Shown here one piece after another: positions 1 to 10,100 of a stretch of DNA of 26,262 nt. The notes beneath the pieces were generated by a model. That model ran no database searches and was not told the origin of the DNA. It saw only the letters and a list, made by a program, of their open reading frames with translations. The DNA is taken from positions 1-26,262 of the forward strand of contig JAHBMJ010001620.1 of assembly GCA_018398765.1 (NCBI GenBank), given 5' to 3'. Position 1 is the first letter of the stretch. Each line of letters opens with the position of its first letter. The DNA is from Chromera velia (taxonomy: Eukaryota > Sar > Chromeraceae). A program made the translations under genes and the position numbers.

Positions 1-2150
1 GGGGGGGGGGGGGGGAAGGCGTACGGTGTAGTGCACCTACCGTCACAGCCTGCATGACTACATAAAGGCAAAAGCACTGGGACTGCAAAAAAGAAGTGGC
101 GTGTGTGCGCTCTCTCACGGTATGGCGTAATGAAGAGAAAGAGGGGGACACGAATGCATTTGTTGGATCATGGGGAGGGGGGGTCAGGATGCGCCTGTCT
201 GTTTTAAATTTGCTGTTTTCGTGAAGACGCAAGTCAGTGGTTGATCTGCACTGTGTACCATTCATTTTCTGCCGGACAGACATGTATCTTCTCTCCTCCG
301 TCCGTCTACATGCTTCTGTGGCGGCGTATTTAGAGTCAATCAAGTGTGAGCGAGCCCTTCCTTCTCCGTGTGAGGGAAGGAAAGAGACAAGGGTACGTGG
401 GGGAATGATCGAAAGCCGTGTTTATGGCTTCTCGCATCCTGCAGTCACTGCTTTCCTTGTCTTCGCGTACGTATGTAAAAGCAAGAGGGAGAGAAGGGAG
501 GGGGCGGCGGGGTTTTTCTTCAACGCATCGATTCCACGGACCTGCTACGGTGTCCTATGCTCTCTCTCCTGTCCTTTCTCTCCTGTTCCCTCATTTTCCA
601 AGTCACAGGAAGAGAACGGAATGAATTGGGGTGAAGACATTCTAAAAGATAATCTTTGTTTGCCAAAGAAAAAACAAAAACTCAAGCGGAGGCGAAGGAA
701 GGGAGAGGCGAAGAGGAAAGGGACAAGCGGGTTTGTGGACGGACAGGAAGATCAGAAAAGAAAAACCTGAGACAGGAAGAAGGAACGAGAGAAAGAAAGA
801 AAGAAAGAAAGAAAGAAAAGCATGTTATCCGTAAGACTTCAATATGCGCGAAGAAGAAGGGAGCCTTCCAAGAACTCGCAAGAGAAAATGACTGCAAGAC
901 TCTGTTGGAGTGAAAAGCCAGGAAGGAAAGCAACACACACTCGCAGTTTTTTTCCCGACTCGTTTCACATCGTTGAGATTCTGACAGGGCTCGTTCAGCA
1001 CAGTAGTTGTCTCTCTCGGCTTCTTGGCGACAGCATCATCTGCCTAGTCCTTCCCTGCTTCGATCCGCCTTCCCTTTCCTTCACTGCCGTTCTGTATGTA
1101 CCCCACCCTCATTGCATTCCCTCAGCTGCACTCCCGTACGTTTCCTTGATTTTCCTTCTACGCCGTCGCTGCTGCAAAGCCTGCTAGAGTCTGCTGCTCG
1201 AGAGAGGCGAGTTTCTCAAGGAGTGTTGGGAAAATGAGTGAGAAACAAGGAGGAGTTCTTTTCGTGTACCCTATTGCTGAATTGTTTTTCAATTCTTTTT
1301 GTCTTCTCCTTCTTTCCATTCCCCCCCCCCTTTTTTCTCGGTCTCATTGTATGAAGGGCCACGTGCGGTTTTTGATGGATGTGATCGCGGTCGTTCCATT
1401 GGTTGCTCCCGTCTTGTTCTCCTTGTGTGCGAGAGAGGAGGGAAGGAAGCCATCCAGGAAGCTGCAGTCTCATGAGGTTGAATGAATTTTCCACTGTCTC
1501 CTGAAGAGAGGTCGGGCGGGGGGGGGTGGGGGGCGGTGAAAGGGCGTACGGTGTAATGTATCAGCTTCACAGCTTGCATGACTGCAGAAAGGCAAAAGCA
1601 CTGGGACTGCAAAAAAAAGGTGGCGTGCGCCTACGTCAGTGCGCTCTCTCACGGTATGGCGTAATGAAGAAAAAGGGGGGAACATGAATGCATTTGTTGG
1701 ATCAGAGGAAAGGGGGGTGAAGGATGCGCCTGTCTGTGAATTTGTTGTTCATGCATTTTCTTTCTTCCGTCCGTCCGTCCGTCCGTCCGTCCGTCTACAT
1801 GCTGAAATCTGTGGTGGCGTATTTTGAGTCAATCAAGTGTGAGCGAGCCCTTCCTTCTCCGTGTGAGGGAAGGAAAGAGATAAGCGCACATGCGGGAACG
1901 ATCAAAAGTCGTGTATATGGCTTCTCGCTCCTGCAGTCTCCGCTCCCCGGGTGCTGTTTGTGTTTCTGTGTACGTACGTATGTCTGAACGGAAGAGAGAG
2001 GTAGAGGGGCAGAGAGAAGAAAAGAAGGAACCTGCCTGCATGGGCAGCACAGCCCGTCAGAAGGCACTTGTGTGTCTCCTCTCCTCTCCTCCTCCTCTCC
2101 TCGCCTCTGTTCTCCACTCTCCTCGTTTTTCCCTTTACCGAGTCATAAAC
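1..2150 (+). repeat. Tandemly arranged duplicated segment (two diverged ~600 bp copies)
   Basis: Positions about 16-610 and about 1541-2130 are clearly related. Shared blocks include GGCGTACGGTGTA at the left edge, GGCAAAAGCACTGGGACTGC, CACGGTATGGCGTAATGAAG, GAATGCATTTGTTGGATCA, GGATGCGCCTGTCTGT and AGTCAATCAAGTGTGAGCGA. Both copies open with a G-rich tract (1-15 and 1514-1536). The copies differ by substitutions and small indels, and a CCGT microsatellite has about 2 units in the first copy and 7 in the second. The DNA between the copies (about 640-1510) is not repeated after copy two. Short open frames cross the copies, but none resembles a known protein and I see no conserved splice structure, so I read this as non-coding repeat DNA. 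Confidence 0.85.
1764..1797 (+). repeat. (CCGT)n microsatellite
   Basis: About seven perfect CCGT units. The matching place in the upstream duplicate (near 298-306) has only about two, so this tract expanded, or the other contracted, after the duplication. Confidence 0.9.
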
Positions 2151-3060
2151 TTACATTCGCAGGACTGAACTCGGACTATGACATGCATCTGCTGTCTTGC
2201 CTCCGAACGAAACGCTGGAGTCTCTTTGTGCTTCTTGCCTTTGTGTCCCTCCCATTTACTTTTCTTGCAACGCTGCTTTCCTAATTTTTCTAGCACCCGT
2301 AGAGCGTTCAGGGGGGATCGGAGTAGGTTGTGTTTTTTGTAACCTGCTTGATGAATCACTGCCTTGTGTGTTTTTTTTTTTCATTGCGTCACCTTATCTC
2401 CTTCTGCTGGCGTCACGATGGGGAGAGGAGGGCAAGAGGGGCTAGCTCCAGCGGGCTGCATGCCTTCTCGATCCGAAGCCTTAAGGAACATGCAAGCACT
2501 TTTCTCTCATTTTCCGGAAATTGGGCAGGTGCTCTCTCTGGTTCATGTGTACAAGGGAAGAAAGAATTAAGGGGTGTGAAAAGAAGTTTCTTTTTTTTTC
2601 GTCGTCGCCCTGCAAAACAAGCTGTCAACAGTCTGTCTGTCACTGCAAGACAAGTACCTGGTTCTTTATAGGCACATTCCAATAGATGCGTTCGCATATA
2701 CTTAAACATAGAGGGGTCAAGAGGACAAGCGAATAGGTAAAAACAGAAGGGGGGGTGAAATGCTGTTCGTTGCAGCCATGTACTTTTTTGTTTTCATGGG
2801 ACAGAAGGGGAGGGCTTCATGCGCATCTCTGTAGCACTGCATGTCTGCCGGACTGGACTTTTCTACCTTTTCTCCCTCCTTATCTTTGAATCCGTGTTGA
2901 CTGACGTGGAACTGGAAAGTTTGCTGACCTGCCTGTCTGCGTGCCAATACATCCGCGGATTCCTTTTGTTGGTGAAGGCTATCAACAATTGAAACGGCAG
3001 TCGGAGAAAACTCTAAAGAAAACTCGGCTTCTAACTTAGCGTATAGAACTTAACTTTTCT
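2150..3060. other. No recognisable gene
   Basis: Mixed-composition DNA with short open frames on both strands, none of which resembles a family I know. There are pyrimidine-rich tracts (2370-2385, 2588-2599) but no convincing coding exon, RNA gene or mobile-element end. Confidence 0.5.
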
Positions 3061-3450
3061 CGTATCACTCCTGGCATACACTGCCATACAGTCTAAGCTA
3101 TATTGTCCAGCTGTGAAAAGCCTCATTCAAAAAAGTTTAAATTATGAAAAAGTTAAAAAAAAAAAATTTTAAAAAATATATCAAAAACTTAGTGTACAAA
3201 GCTGTATTTTTATGCACACACATTTAAAGACTCAAAGATTTCAAATCTAAATATCAATTAGTTTTACACATATTCAACCTTTAAAAAATACCATACGTTT
3301 TGAATTGGAAAATCAATTGGATTCCAGTTAGAAATCCAATTTCCAATTATTTTTTTCTTCTTTAATTTATTGTTTAAAGACGCCGTCGCGTAAGAAACTT
3401 TTTGTGTATATATCCCCGAAGCCGAATCGCCAGAGTTGACAAAACACAAA
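3060..3450. other. AT-rich island with a large imperfect palindrome
   Basis: Composition shifts sharply to A+T compared with the flanks. Inside it, about 3302-3348 forms an imperfect inverted repeat. The left arm AATTGGAAAATCAATTGG and the right arm CCAATTTCCAATT can pair around the TTCCAGTTAGAAA region. No open frame of coding character is present. Confidence 0.7.
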
Positions 3451-3923
3451 GTTTGTGTACTCCTCTATAGATGCACCGTTCGACGGTCGGCCCGCTTACT
3501 ATTATTATGGACAAAAAAAAAATGTTAACAATTATATATTAATATTACGTACGTTAATTAATGCATGCATCCAGTGGGATCATGCAGCCGACATGCATAC
3601 AATTGACTCTTTACGTATAAATGACGTATGCGACGTCCACACCCGCATGCAGAGATGACACATCCTTAAGGCTGGAGCAGCTTAACGACATCGAGTACAC
3701 TCTTCCTAGAAACGGTTTGATGATTGAGACCAGCCTTCAGTTATATATATAGTACCAGGTTCCCTCCAACGCGATAAATTGAAAAGAGAAGTTGAAACTT
3801 TCTGGGATCGATCGTACACACGTGTCAGCAGACGACTCTCTCAGCTCACGTACTTCAAGCTGTTCATTAACGCTTGTTTCTCTCAACCACGTATATACAT
3901 CCCCTCCTTGAATCATCCGCAAG
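3450..3923. other. Upstream region of the five-exon + strand gene
   Basis: AT-rich non-coding stretch directly 5' of the gene beginning at 3924. It contains a TGCATGCAT at about 3561 and a TATATATA tract at about 3742-3752, which may be promoter elements, but no transcription start can be placed. Confidence 0.35.
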
Positions 3924-5465
3924 ATGTATCCCGAACTTCAGGCCACGGTCGCTGCGACAAACAAAAACCTAAAAACGATGTGGGAGAAAGACAACGTCGA
4001 CGACAGGGACTTTGTGTCCACAGCAAAAGGTTGGTCGACAAAGACCCGGTATAGGCAGGAAAAACCTAGTACATACACTTTTCTGACTGGAGTTGGTGGA
4101 AAATCCTTTATACCCAAGACGTGTTGTTTGCTCTGTTGCGCAGATGCGTACACATGCACGCATTTGCTGCAGCGATGTCCAACGAGATGGCAGAGTACTG
4201 GGTTGAACGCAACAGGCGAATGGCCACAGAGAAGAAGGAGGCCGCCGAGAAGAAGGAAACCGCCCCAGCCCCTCCCCTGGCCGGCCCGGAGGCCTACATG
4301 GAGATTCCGATTGCGGAGGAGCCGTCCATCCAGAAACTCAGCAAAGAGATAGAGGAGTACGAACATGGTAGGTAGGCAGCGGCTGAGTAGAATCGGCATG
4401 ACTGAAGGAGAAGAGCGAACCTCATGAATAGACGCGGTGCATGATTTGGGCTGCCTTGCGGTGCTCGTTTGGTATATGCCCAGGTAAAGCCATGCTTCAT
4501 TCGCATTGGTTTTATTTGAACCGATGCATGTGCAGATAATCTGCGAGTATGTGGTCCTGCAAGCACTCTCTCTATGTCTTGGATTCTGCAAAAAAGCGTA
4601 AAGGAAGCATAAAGGAAGCATTCCTCCACTGATCTCCATACATTATGCAGGAGCAAAGAACCCGATGAAACGCGACAATATTCGGGCCCTGTTCACGTCC
4701 AAGTCCGACAACAGCAAGTCGACCACACACAGAGCACACGGTCCGTTTTTTGTAGGCAATGAGGTCTCGCTGGCGGGGGTCGCCCTCAGATAGGCAGGAT
4801 GTTCCCCCCTCATTTTGTGATCCGCGGAACTTCTTTTACCTGATTTCGGGAAACATCATACAGAATACAGAATTTCAGCTTATGATTTCATACGCTTGCT
4901 GCATCTCCCAATCGCTTCCCTTCATCCCTCTACAAGAATCTCGGTCGCTGCATGTCTAGCCACCCATGTGCCAGTGTCCTGCACAAACAGTCACACACAC
5001 ACACACACACACACAGAGTGTCACACACACACACACACACACACACACGATAGATCTGTATGTTTGTCTGCATGTCTGTCAATGTATCGATATGTGGCTG
5101 TGCATGCATCCTCACCCCTCCATCGAAGCACACATTCATACGCGGAAAGATGGAACGTGCGCAGTGAGCTCGATTGTGTCCCGATTAACTTTGATCCTGC
5201 AGCATGGAACCAGCTTTTCGATGAGGAGCAGGCAGGACAGGACTGGTGAGTGAAAATTGACGCGGGGGGTCAGGGGAGGGGATTTGAGTAGATGACTGGA
5301 TGAGTGCGTGAGTGAGTGAGTGAGTGAGTGCTTGAGTGAGTGCTTGAGTGAGTGAGTGAGTGAGTGCGTGCTTGAGTGCGTGAGTGAGTGAGTGAGTGAG
5401 TGAGTGAGTGGGTGCGTGCTTGAGTGCATGAGTGAGTGAGTGAGTGAGTGAGTGAGTGAGTGAGT

Positions 5466-5503
<38 letters not shown>

Positions 5504-6570
5504 GTGAGTGAGTGAGTGCGTGAGTGAGTGAGTGAGTGAGTGAGTGAGTGCGTGCGTGCTTGAGTGCGTGAGTGAGTGCGTGAGTGAGTGAGTGAGTGAG
5601 GGAGAGAGAGAGAGTGAGTGAGTGAGTGCGTGCTTGAGTGCGTGAGTGAGTGAGTCAGTGAGTGAGTGAGTGAGTGAGTGAGTGCGTGCTTGAGTGAGTG
5701 CTTGAGTGAGTGAGTGAGTGCGTGCTTGAGTGAGTGAGTGAGTGAGTGAGTGAGTGCGTGCGTGCTTGAGTGAGTGCTTGAGTGAGTGAGTGAGTGAGTG
5801 AGTGAGTGCGTGCTTGAGTGCGTGAGTGAGTGAGTGAGTGCGTGAGTGAGTGAGTGAGTGAGTGAGTGAGTGAGAGAGAGAGAGAGAGAGTGAGTGAGTG
5901 AGTGCGTGCTTGAGTGCGTGAGTGAGTGAGTCAGTGAGTGAGTGAGTGAGTGAGTGAGTGCTTGAGTGCGTGAGTGAGTGAGTCAGTGAGTGAGTGAGTG
6001 AGTGCGTGCTTGAGTGAGTGCTTGAGTGAGTGAGTGAGTGAGTGAGTGAGTGAGTGCGTGCTTGAGTGCGTGAGTGAGTGAGTCAGTGAGTGAGTCAGTG
6101 AGTGAGTGAGTGAGTCAGTGAGTGAGTGAGTGAGTGAGTGAGTGAAGGAAGGAGTGAGTGAGTGAGTGAGTGAGTGAGTGAGTGCGTGAGTGAGTAAGTC
6201 AGTGAGTGAGTGAGTGAGTGAAGGAAGGAGTGAGTGGGTGAGTGAGTGAGTGCGTGAGTGAGTGAGTGAGTGAGTGAATGAGTGAGTGAGTGAGTGAGTG
6301 AACGAGAAATCTCGGAAGTGAGTCGGTGAGTGATCAGTTGAGTGATCGAATACATCTATGTGTGACTTTGCGAGTGTACTGTGTGATGAACGAGAAAAAG
6401 CATAGAAGGGGAGGAATCGGAAAGCCCCGGAGAGGGAGCGCATGTGCAGCGAGGGGGAGGAAGACCAGCAAAGAGGGAGAAAGTGATACAGGGAGGGAGG
6501 GAAGGAGGGAAGGAGGGAATGAGGGTGTGGAGACAGAAAGGAGTCTGATCAGTCAGTGAGACAGACCGGC

Positions 6571-6607
<37 letters not shown>

Positions 6608-6641
6608 GTGAGACAAACCGGCAGACAGACAGACAGACAGG

Positions 6642-6672
<31 letters not shown>

Positions 6673-7399
6673 GCAGGCAGACAGACAGGCAGGCAGACAG
6701 ACAGACAGACAGACAGACAGAGTCACACACTCAGTCAGGTCGTCAGTAAGTCTCACAGTCAGCTAAGCCACGAGGCTTTGTTTCCATTTTAATTATACGG
6801 TGTATCATTTTCCGGTTTTCGGCTGTACATAGAGAGAGTATCGGGACGGCAGGGCTAACTGCCTCCGTAGCTGGTTGAAGAAGAGACTTGCACCCACCCA
6901 GACAGACACACAGACTGCATGGTTTGTTGTCCCTCGGAGGCCTTCGGTGCAGTAGGATCATGTTGCAATGAGGCGGGCGGGCACGAAAGAGAGCTTTTTT
7001 TTCATCTGTCACGAAGCATGCTATACATGAAGAACGAACAGTTGGCCTAAATATGTAATGCATGCTTTGCATGCGAGAAGCCAAACGTGCATTTCCAAAA
7101 ACGCATAGGTTCACGCTCACAATCGAATGACCGCCCCCGCCTACATTCAAGAAAAGAGCCCCCCAAGCGGTTTCATTTCGTTGCGAACAACATTCTTCTT
7201 TCTGTTCATACTCTGTCGATGCGTATTTGAATTGCCGCTTTGATTTATTGAGATGGCTGTCCCCTCTGTCTGTATTTGAATTGCCCCTTTGATTTATTGA
7301 AATGACTCTCCCCCGAACAGGAAGCATCACTACGTGAGGGACTTCAACACTGAGTACGTAGAGGACTATGTCAAATACAAGCACACGATGAGGAACTGA
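3924..7399 (+). CDS. Small soluble protein of unknown family, five exons
   Basis: Reconstructed exons are 3924-4029, 4173-4367, 4651 to about 4696 (end ambiguous), 5129 or 5150 to 5245, and 7321-7399. Introns 1, 2 and 4 keep phase: AAAG/GTTGGT with CTGCAG/CGATG; CATG/GTAGGT with TATGCAG/GAGC; GACTG/GTGAGT with GAACAG/GAAG. Exon 3 to 4 is uncertain. Exon 4 needs a phase-2 donor, which exists at 4697 (TTCAC/GTCCAA) or about 20 bases later (AGCAA/GTCGAC), and its acceptor may be GAAG at 5128 or AAAG at 5149. The product is about 173-190 residues. It starts MYPELQATVAATNK, has a Lys/Glu/Ala-rich stretch (about residues 50-65) followed by a Pro-rich one, then KEIEEYEHGAKNP, and ends in a Tyr-rich tail (HHYVRDFN, YVEDYVKYKH). 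No signal peptide or membrane segment is visible. Its composition would suit an accessory subunit of a larger complex, but I recognise no family. Confidence 0.68.
4989..5049 (+). repeat. (CA)n microsatellite
   Basis: Two CA runs separated by an AGAGTGT interruption, lying in the third intron of the five-exon + strand gene. Confidence 0.95.
5286..6303 (+). repeat. (GAGT)n minisatellite/microsatellite array, ~1 kb
   Basis: Roughly 1 kb of GAGT units with recurring variants GCGT, GCTT, GAGA and GTCA, so there is a loose higher-order pattern such as GTGCGTGCTTGAGTG. It sits wholly inside the last intron (5246-7320) of the + strand gene. On the opposite strand it gives long open frames of Thr-His-Ser-Leu repeats, which are translation artefacts. 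On the sense strand it repeats the consensus 5' splice site GTGAGT continuously. Confidence 0.97.
6556..6720 (+). repeat. (GACA)n microsatellite
   Basis: GACA units with CGGCA and GGCA variants. A short block GTGAGACAGACCGGCAGACA occurs near 6556 and again, with one change, near 6607, indicating a nested duplication. The array lies in the same intron as the (GAGT)n array. Confidence 0.95.
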
Positions 7400-7795
7400 A
7401 CTGCAGGTGATCAACCTCTACAGCTGATTCCAAGCAAACAACGGGATAACGTCATCATCTTGTTGGTAAAAAAAGGAAAGCTTGTGACTTTTTTAGCATG
7501 ATGCTTGAATTGCAACCCAGATGGTCAGAACTTGAACTCTGCATGGGTTAGGTTGAATTCGATCCAACCTCAAACATCAATATGATGCACGCCTGTCTCT
7601 GGGTGAACGCGACCTTTTCTTCTTCTGTTCGAGTCTTATATTGCCACCTCCAACGCGCATGCTGCTTGTGAGCTCACCAAGCGAGCACTTCAGGAGATCT
7701 CGCGCTTAGCCTTATCTCTAGAGGTGAGTGATTGACGATCTCTTGCATGAACATGGGCTGCTGGGAGCACGGCTCCACTCTAGCAAAGCCAACTT
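7400..7795. other. 3' flank of the + strand gene, no gene seen
   Basis: Non-coding sequence after the TGA at 7397-7399. I see no clear polyadenylation signal and no exon of a further gene. Confidence 0.5.
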
Positions 7796-7829
7796 CATTC
7801 ATTCATTCATTCATTCATTCATTCATTCA
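7796..7829 (+). repeat. (ATTC)n microsatellite
   Basis: Eight or so ATTC units ending in ATTCATGAATAAAAAAAATTTTT, at the boundary where the sequence becomes strongly AT-rich. Confidence 0.95.
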
Positions 7830-7959
7830 TGAATAAAAAAAATTTTTCAAGTGATAAAAATTAATATGACTAACAATATGATCTAGAATATATGATAACA
7901 CTACTTAAAAATTTGTAGGTACTGGTAATTACTGCATGTTAGTGCCAGATGTTGGTAAT

Positions 7960-8285
7960 GCATGTCGGACATTTGGTATTGGAGCGGGAGATCAATCCTC
8001 CGGACATTAATCCGAATTCTAATTCTAATCTAACAACAAACTATAACTAACTAACACAAATAACCTAGGAAATGACATGCATACAATGCAAAATCAACAA
8101 TAAAATACAATTAAAATAAAATATAGCTATACTAATATGTAACACTTTTGTTTAAAATTTATTAAAGTTTTGACTGTCCAAGCTGGTCCAAACCTTTCTA
8201 CCTAGCTTTCTACACCCCCCTGCCGTTTGCGGGGGCGACCTCTATAAGACAAAACGGCGACACTAAAGCACCACTAATCACTAAT
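7960..8285 (+). repeat. Dispersed repeat, copy 1
   Basis: Shares about 90 percent identity by eye with 10730-11065 over more than 300 bases. Shared landmarks are GCATGTCGGACATTTGG, GAGCGGGAGAT, AATCCTCCGGACATTAATCC, ACAACAAACTATAACTAAC, AAAGTTTTGACTGTCC and AAGCTGGTCCAAACC. A third, shorter relative lies at about 20222-20290. It has no coding frame. It is likely a non-autonomous transposon or a fragment of a longer element, but I could not find terminal inverted repeats or a target duplication. Confidence 0.85.
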
Positions 8286-8820
8286 CCTAATTCTTTTATA
8301 AGTGAAACAGCTAATATCAACATGTGACAATATATCAATAACCAAGTCTAACATTTTGATATGGTAAAAATAGTTGAATTTTAGCTACGAAGTCTTAGGG
8401 TGGAACTGGGGGTGGAAGTTCATCCAAGTCTAAGTCCAATTAAATTCGAGTTTGATTTTCAAATCATTTCAGTTTAATTGAGCAATTTATATATCATGAA
8501 AACTTTCGTTATATTAATGTAGAAACTACTAAAGAAAAAAATATAATATAATATAACAATGGCCTAAATTCCGCTGAATTATTACTTTGCTTATTAATTA
8601 CAGCTCGCGATTTCTGCTAGGATTTCTGGTAGAATTAACGGCGACAGCGCTCAATCAAATTGTATGGCGGTTGTGTGTATTTGGGGGTAGGTCTGGGGAG
8701 AGTCTAGGGGAGAGTAGGAGCTGGGATTGTTTTTTGGATTGGGTCCGGGCCGCTTGGTGATTTTAATGCAGAATTAAAGGGTCAGACGCAGAGAAATGCG
8801 TAAAAACTAGGAACGGCGTT
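8286..8820. other. AT-rich repeat-like DNA, then a G-rich patch
   Basis: Continuation of the AT-rich island, followed at about 8660-8760 by G-rich sequence (GGGGGTAGGTCTGGGGAG, GGGTCCGGGCCGC). No coding frame is present. It may be the remaining part of the mobile element of which 7960-8285 is the recognisable portion. Confidence 0.4.
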
Positions 8821-9347
8821 GGACGCAGAAGAACATTGCCAGAGTAGAAACACAAAGTTTACTGTCACACACCTATAGTCACACACAAAGGAGAGGAACA
8901 GCCTCCGAATAGGTGCCATGAGCAGCACAGCAAGACACAACAAACGCTCACGCATGTGCTCACAAAACTAGTCACAAAAAACATCAGAAACTTTAACGCC
9001 AAGACGCACGCAGAGGAAGCATCACGCACACAAAACGCCAGACAGAGCCGAGCCACAATTCGGGGGACACAAGAAAAGGGATCCATCGAAAGGCTGGCAG
9101 ATGTGTGAATCAATATGTTCATACTGTCATGCACCACTTTAGTTTGAAGCGCGAACACCAGACAGTTCCCCAGGCCTCCGATACGCTGGAAGTAGATACT
9201 GAAAATGGTGGAAGAGCCACAGTCTGAGAGGAAGAACAGCAAGCAGCGGCGGGAAGAGCAGGTGACAGAGCCTGCAACACTGTAAGTGAAATACTGAAGA
9301 GTGAATTACCGTCTCAGTGAATGACTGGCTGACTGCATCTATTTCAT
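8821..9347. other. 3' flank of the HXXEE gene, no gene assigned
   Basis: A 125-codon open frame on the minus strand (8865-9242) is Cys/Ser/Val-rich and resembles nothing I recognise. It lies just downstream of the HXXEE stop codon and is most easily read as 3' untranslated or intergenic sequence. Confidence 0.4.
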
Positions 9348-10100
9348 TCACGCTTCTTTTTTGGGTCCTTTCTTGGAGGACTGTGACTTTGAAACTAGTA
9401 CGCTGTCCGAACTGCGAGGCGGCGGCCACACGATCGGACTGAAGAGGGGAAGGCCGATGGTTGAAGAAGCAATCAAAGCACAAAACCCGATCATGCCAAT
9501 GTCCTCTTGGGTGATGAGTGCAATCGGAAGAATCAACCCGATGCCATGCCCTATAGGTCCCGCCAAGAGAAACAGGAAGGCCCAGAGCATTGGTGTCTCT
9601 TTGGCTGTGTGTTTCCAGAGGAAGAAGAAGCCCAAGGGAACCATGAAGAAGCTCTGAACGAGCCCCGGATTGTATCTGTATCCCGTCAGGAAGAACATTC
9701 CAATATGGGCAAGCAAGCCGTTGAACGTCGCGAATGCCCAGCAGACTGCCGAGGGTCGAAAGTTCCCCAACGCCTCGGACCGAAAGGCGCATAGAGGGGC
9801 GCCAACCCAGGAAAAACTCAGGTTGATCAGGGTGACCAGTCGAGGCGTTAGACCGAATTTGGTATTTCTGTTGAATTCCTCCATGAATGCGTACCGCCTT
9901 CCAAGGAAATCGTACCCATGCTCTTCGAATTGATGCAACGAGTAGATGAAAGGAAGGGCGAAGGCAAGGAACTTCTCGGACGTCAGCCCGGTCTCCTTTT
10001 TTCGGGAGCCATAAAGCAGGAGGCAGAGAAGCAGGGGGGGACCAAAAAACATCCATGACTGGTCAAAGTAAGTCGCATCCTCAAACCGCACAGGCGTCAT
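9348..10100 (-). CDS. HXXEE-domain integral membrane protein
   Basis: A single uninterrupted frame of 250 residues, ATG at 10100-10098 and stop at 9348-9350. The defining motif HQFEE lies at residues 56-60, at the end of a hydrophobic segment (44-55). A second family-like block follows: NGLLAHIGMFF, then GYRYNPGLVQSFF, with a conserved Asn, His and Tyr-x-Pro-Gly. Hydrophobic stretches near 17-31, 44-55, 78-90, 113-132, 145-160, 170-195 and 200-220 suggest several membrane passes. The C-terminus is Lys/Ser-rich and probably cytosolic. PF13787-type proteins are about 150-250 residues and have no established function; they are common in bacteria and sporadic in eukaryotes. The lack of introns contrasts with the neighbouring genes and fits recent acquisition or retroposition, which is inference. 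The gene is bracketed by two direct copies of the dispersed repeat. Confidence 0.8.
   Translation of the reverse strand: MTPVRFEDATYFDQSWMFFGPPLLLCLLLYGSRKKETGLTSEKFLAFALPFIYSLHQFEEHGYDFLGRRYAFMEEFNRNTKFGLTPRLVTLINLSFSWVGAPLCAFRSEALGNFRPSAVCWAFATFNGLLAHIGMFFLTGYRYNPGLVQSFFMVPLGFFFLWKHTAKETPMLWAFLFLLAGPIGHGIGLILPIALITQEDIGMIGFCALIASSTIGLPLFSPIVWPPPRSSDSVLVSKSQSSKKGPKKEA

Noticed and set aside
237-770. 177-codon frame over the first duplicated unit
   Set aside because: The frame is partly preserved in the second unit, but it is broken by indels at the ends and has no recognisable motif. Repeat DNA is the simpler reading.
5286-6303. CRISPR-like array
   Set aside because: Four-base microsatellite without unique spacers, in a eukaryotic intron.
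5136-6443. Long minus-strand frames of Thr-His-Ser-Leu repeats
   Set aside because: Direct translation of the (GAGT)n microsatellite, located inside an intron of the opposite-strand gene.
6356-6756. Cys/Leu/Ser/Val repeat frames
   Set aside because: Translation of the (GACA)n microsatellite.
9139-10056. 305-codon minus-strand frame overlapping the HXXEE gene
   Set aside because: Shadow frame. The 9348-10100 frame carries the HXXEE motif and membrane segments, and this one has no recognisable content.
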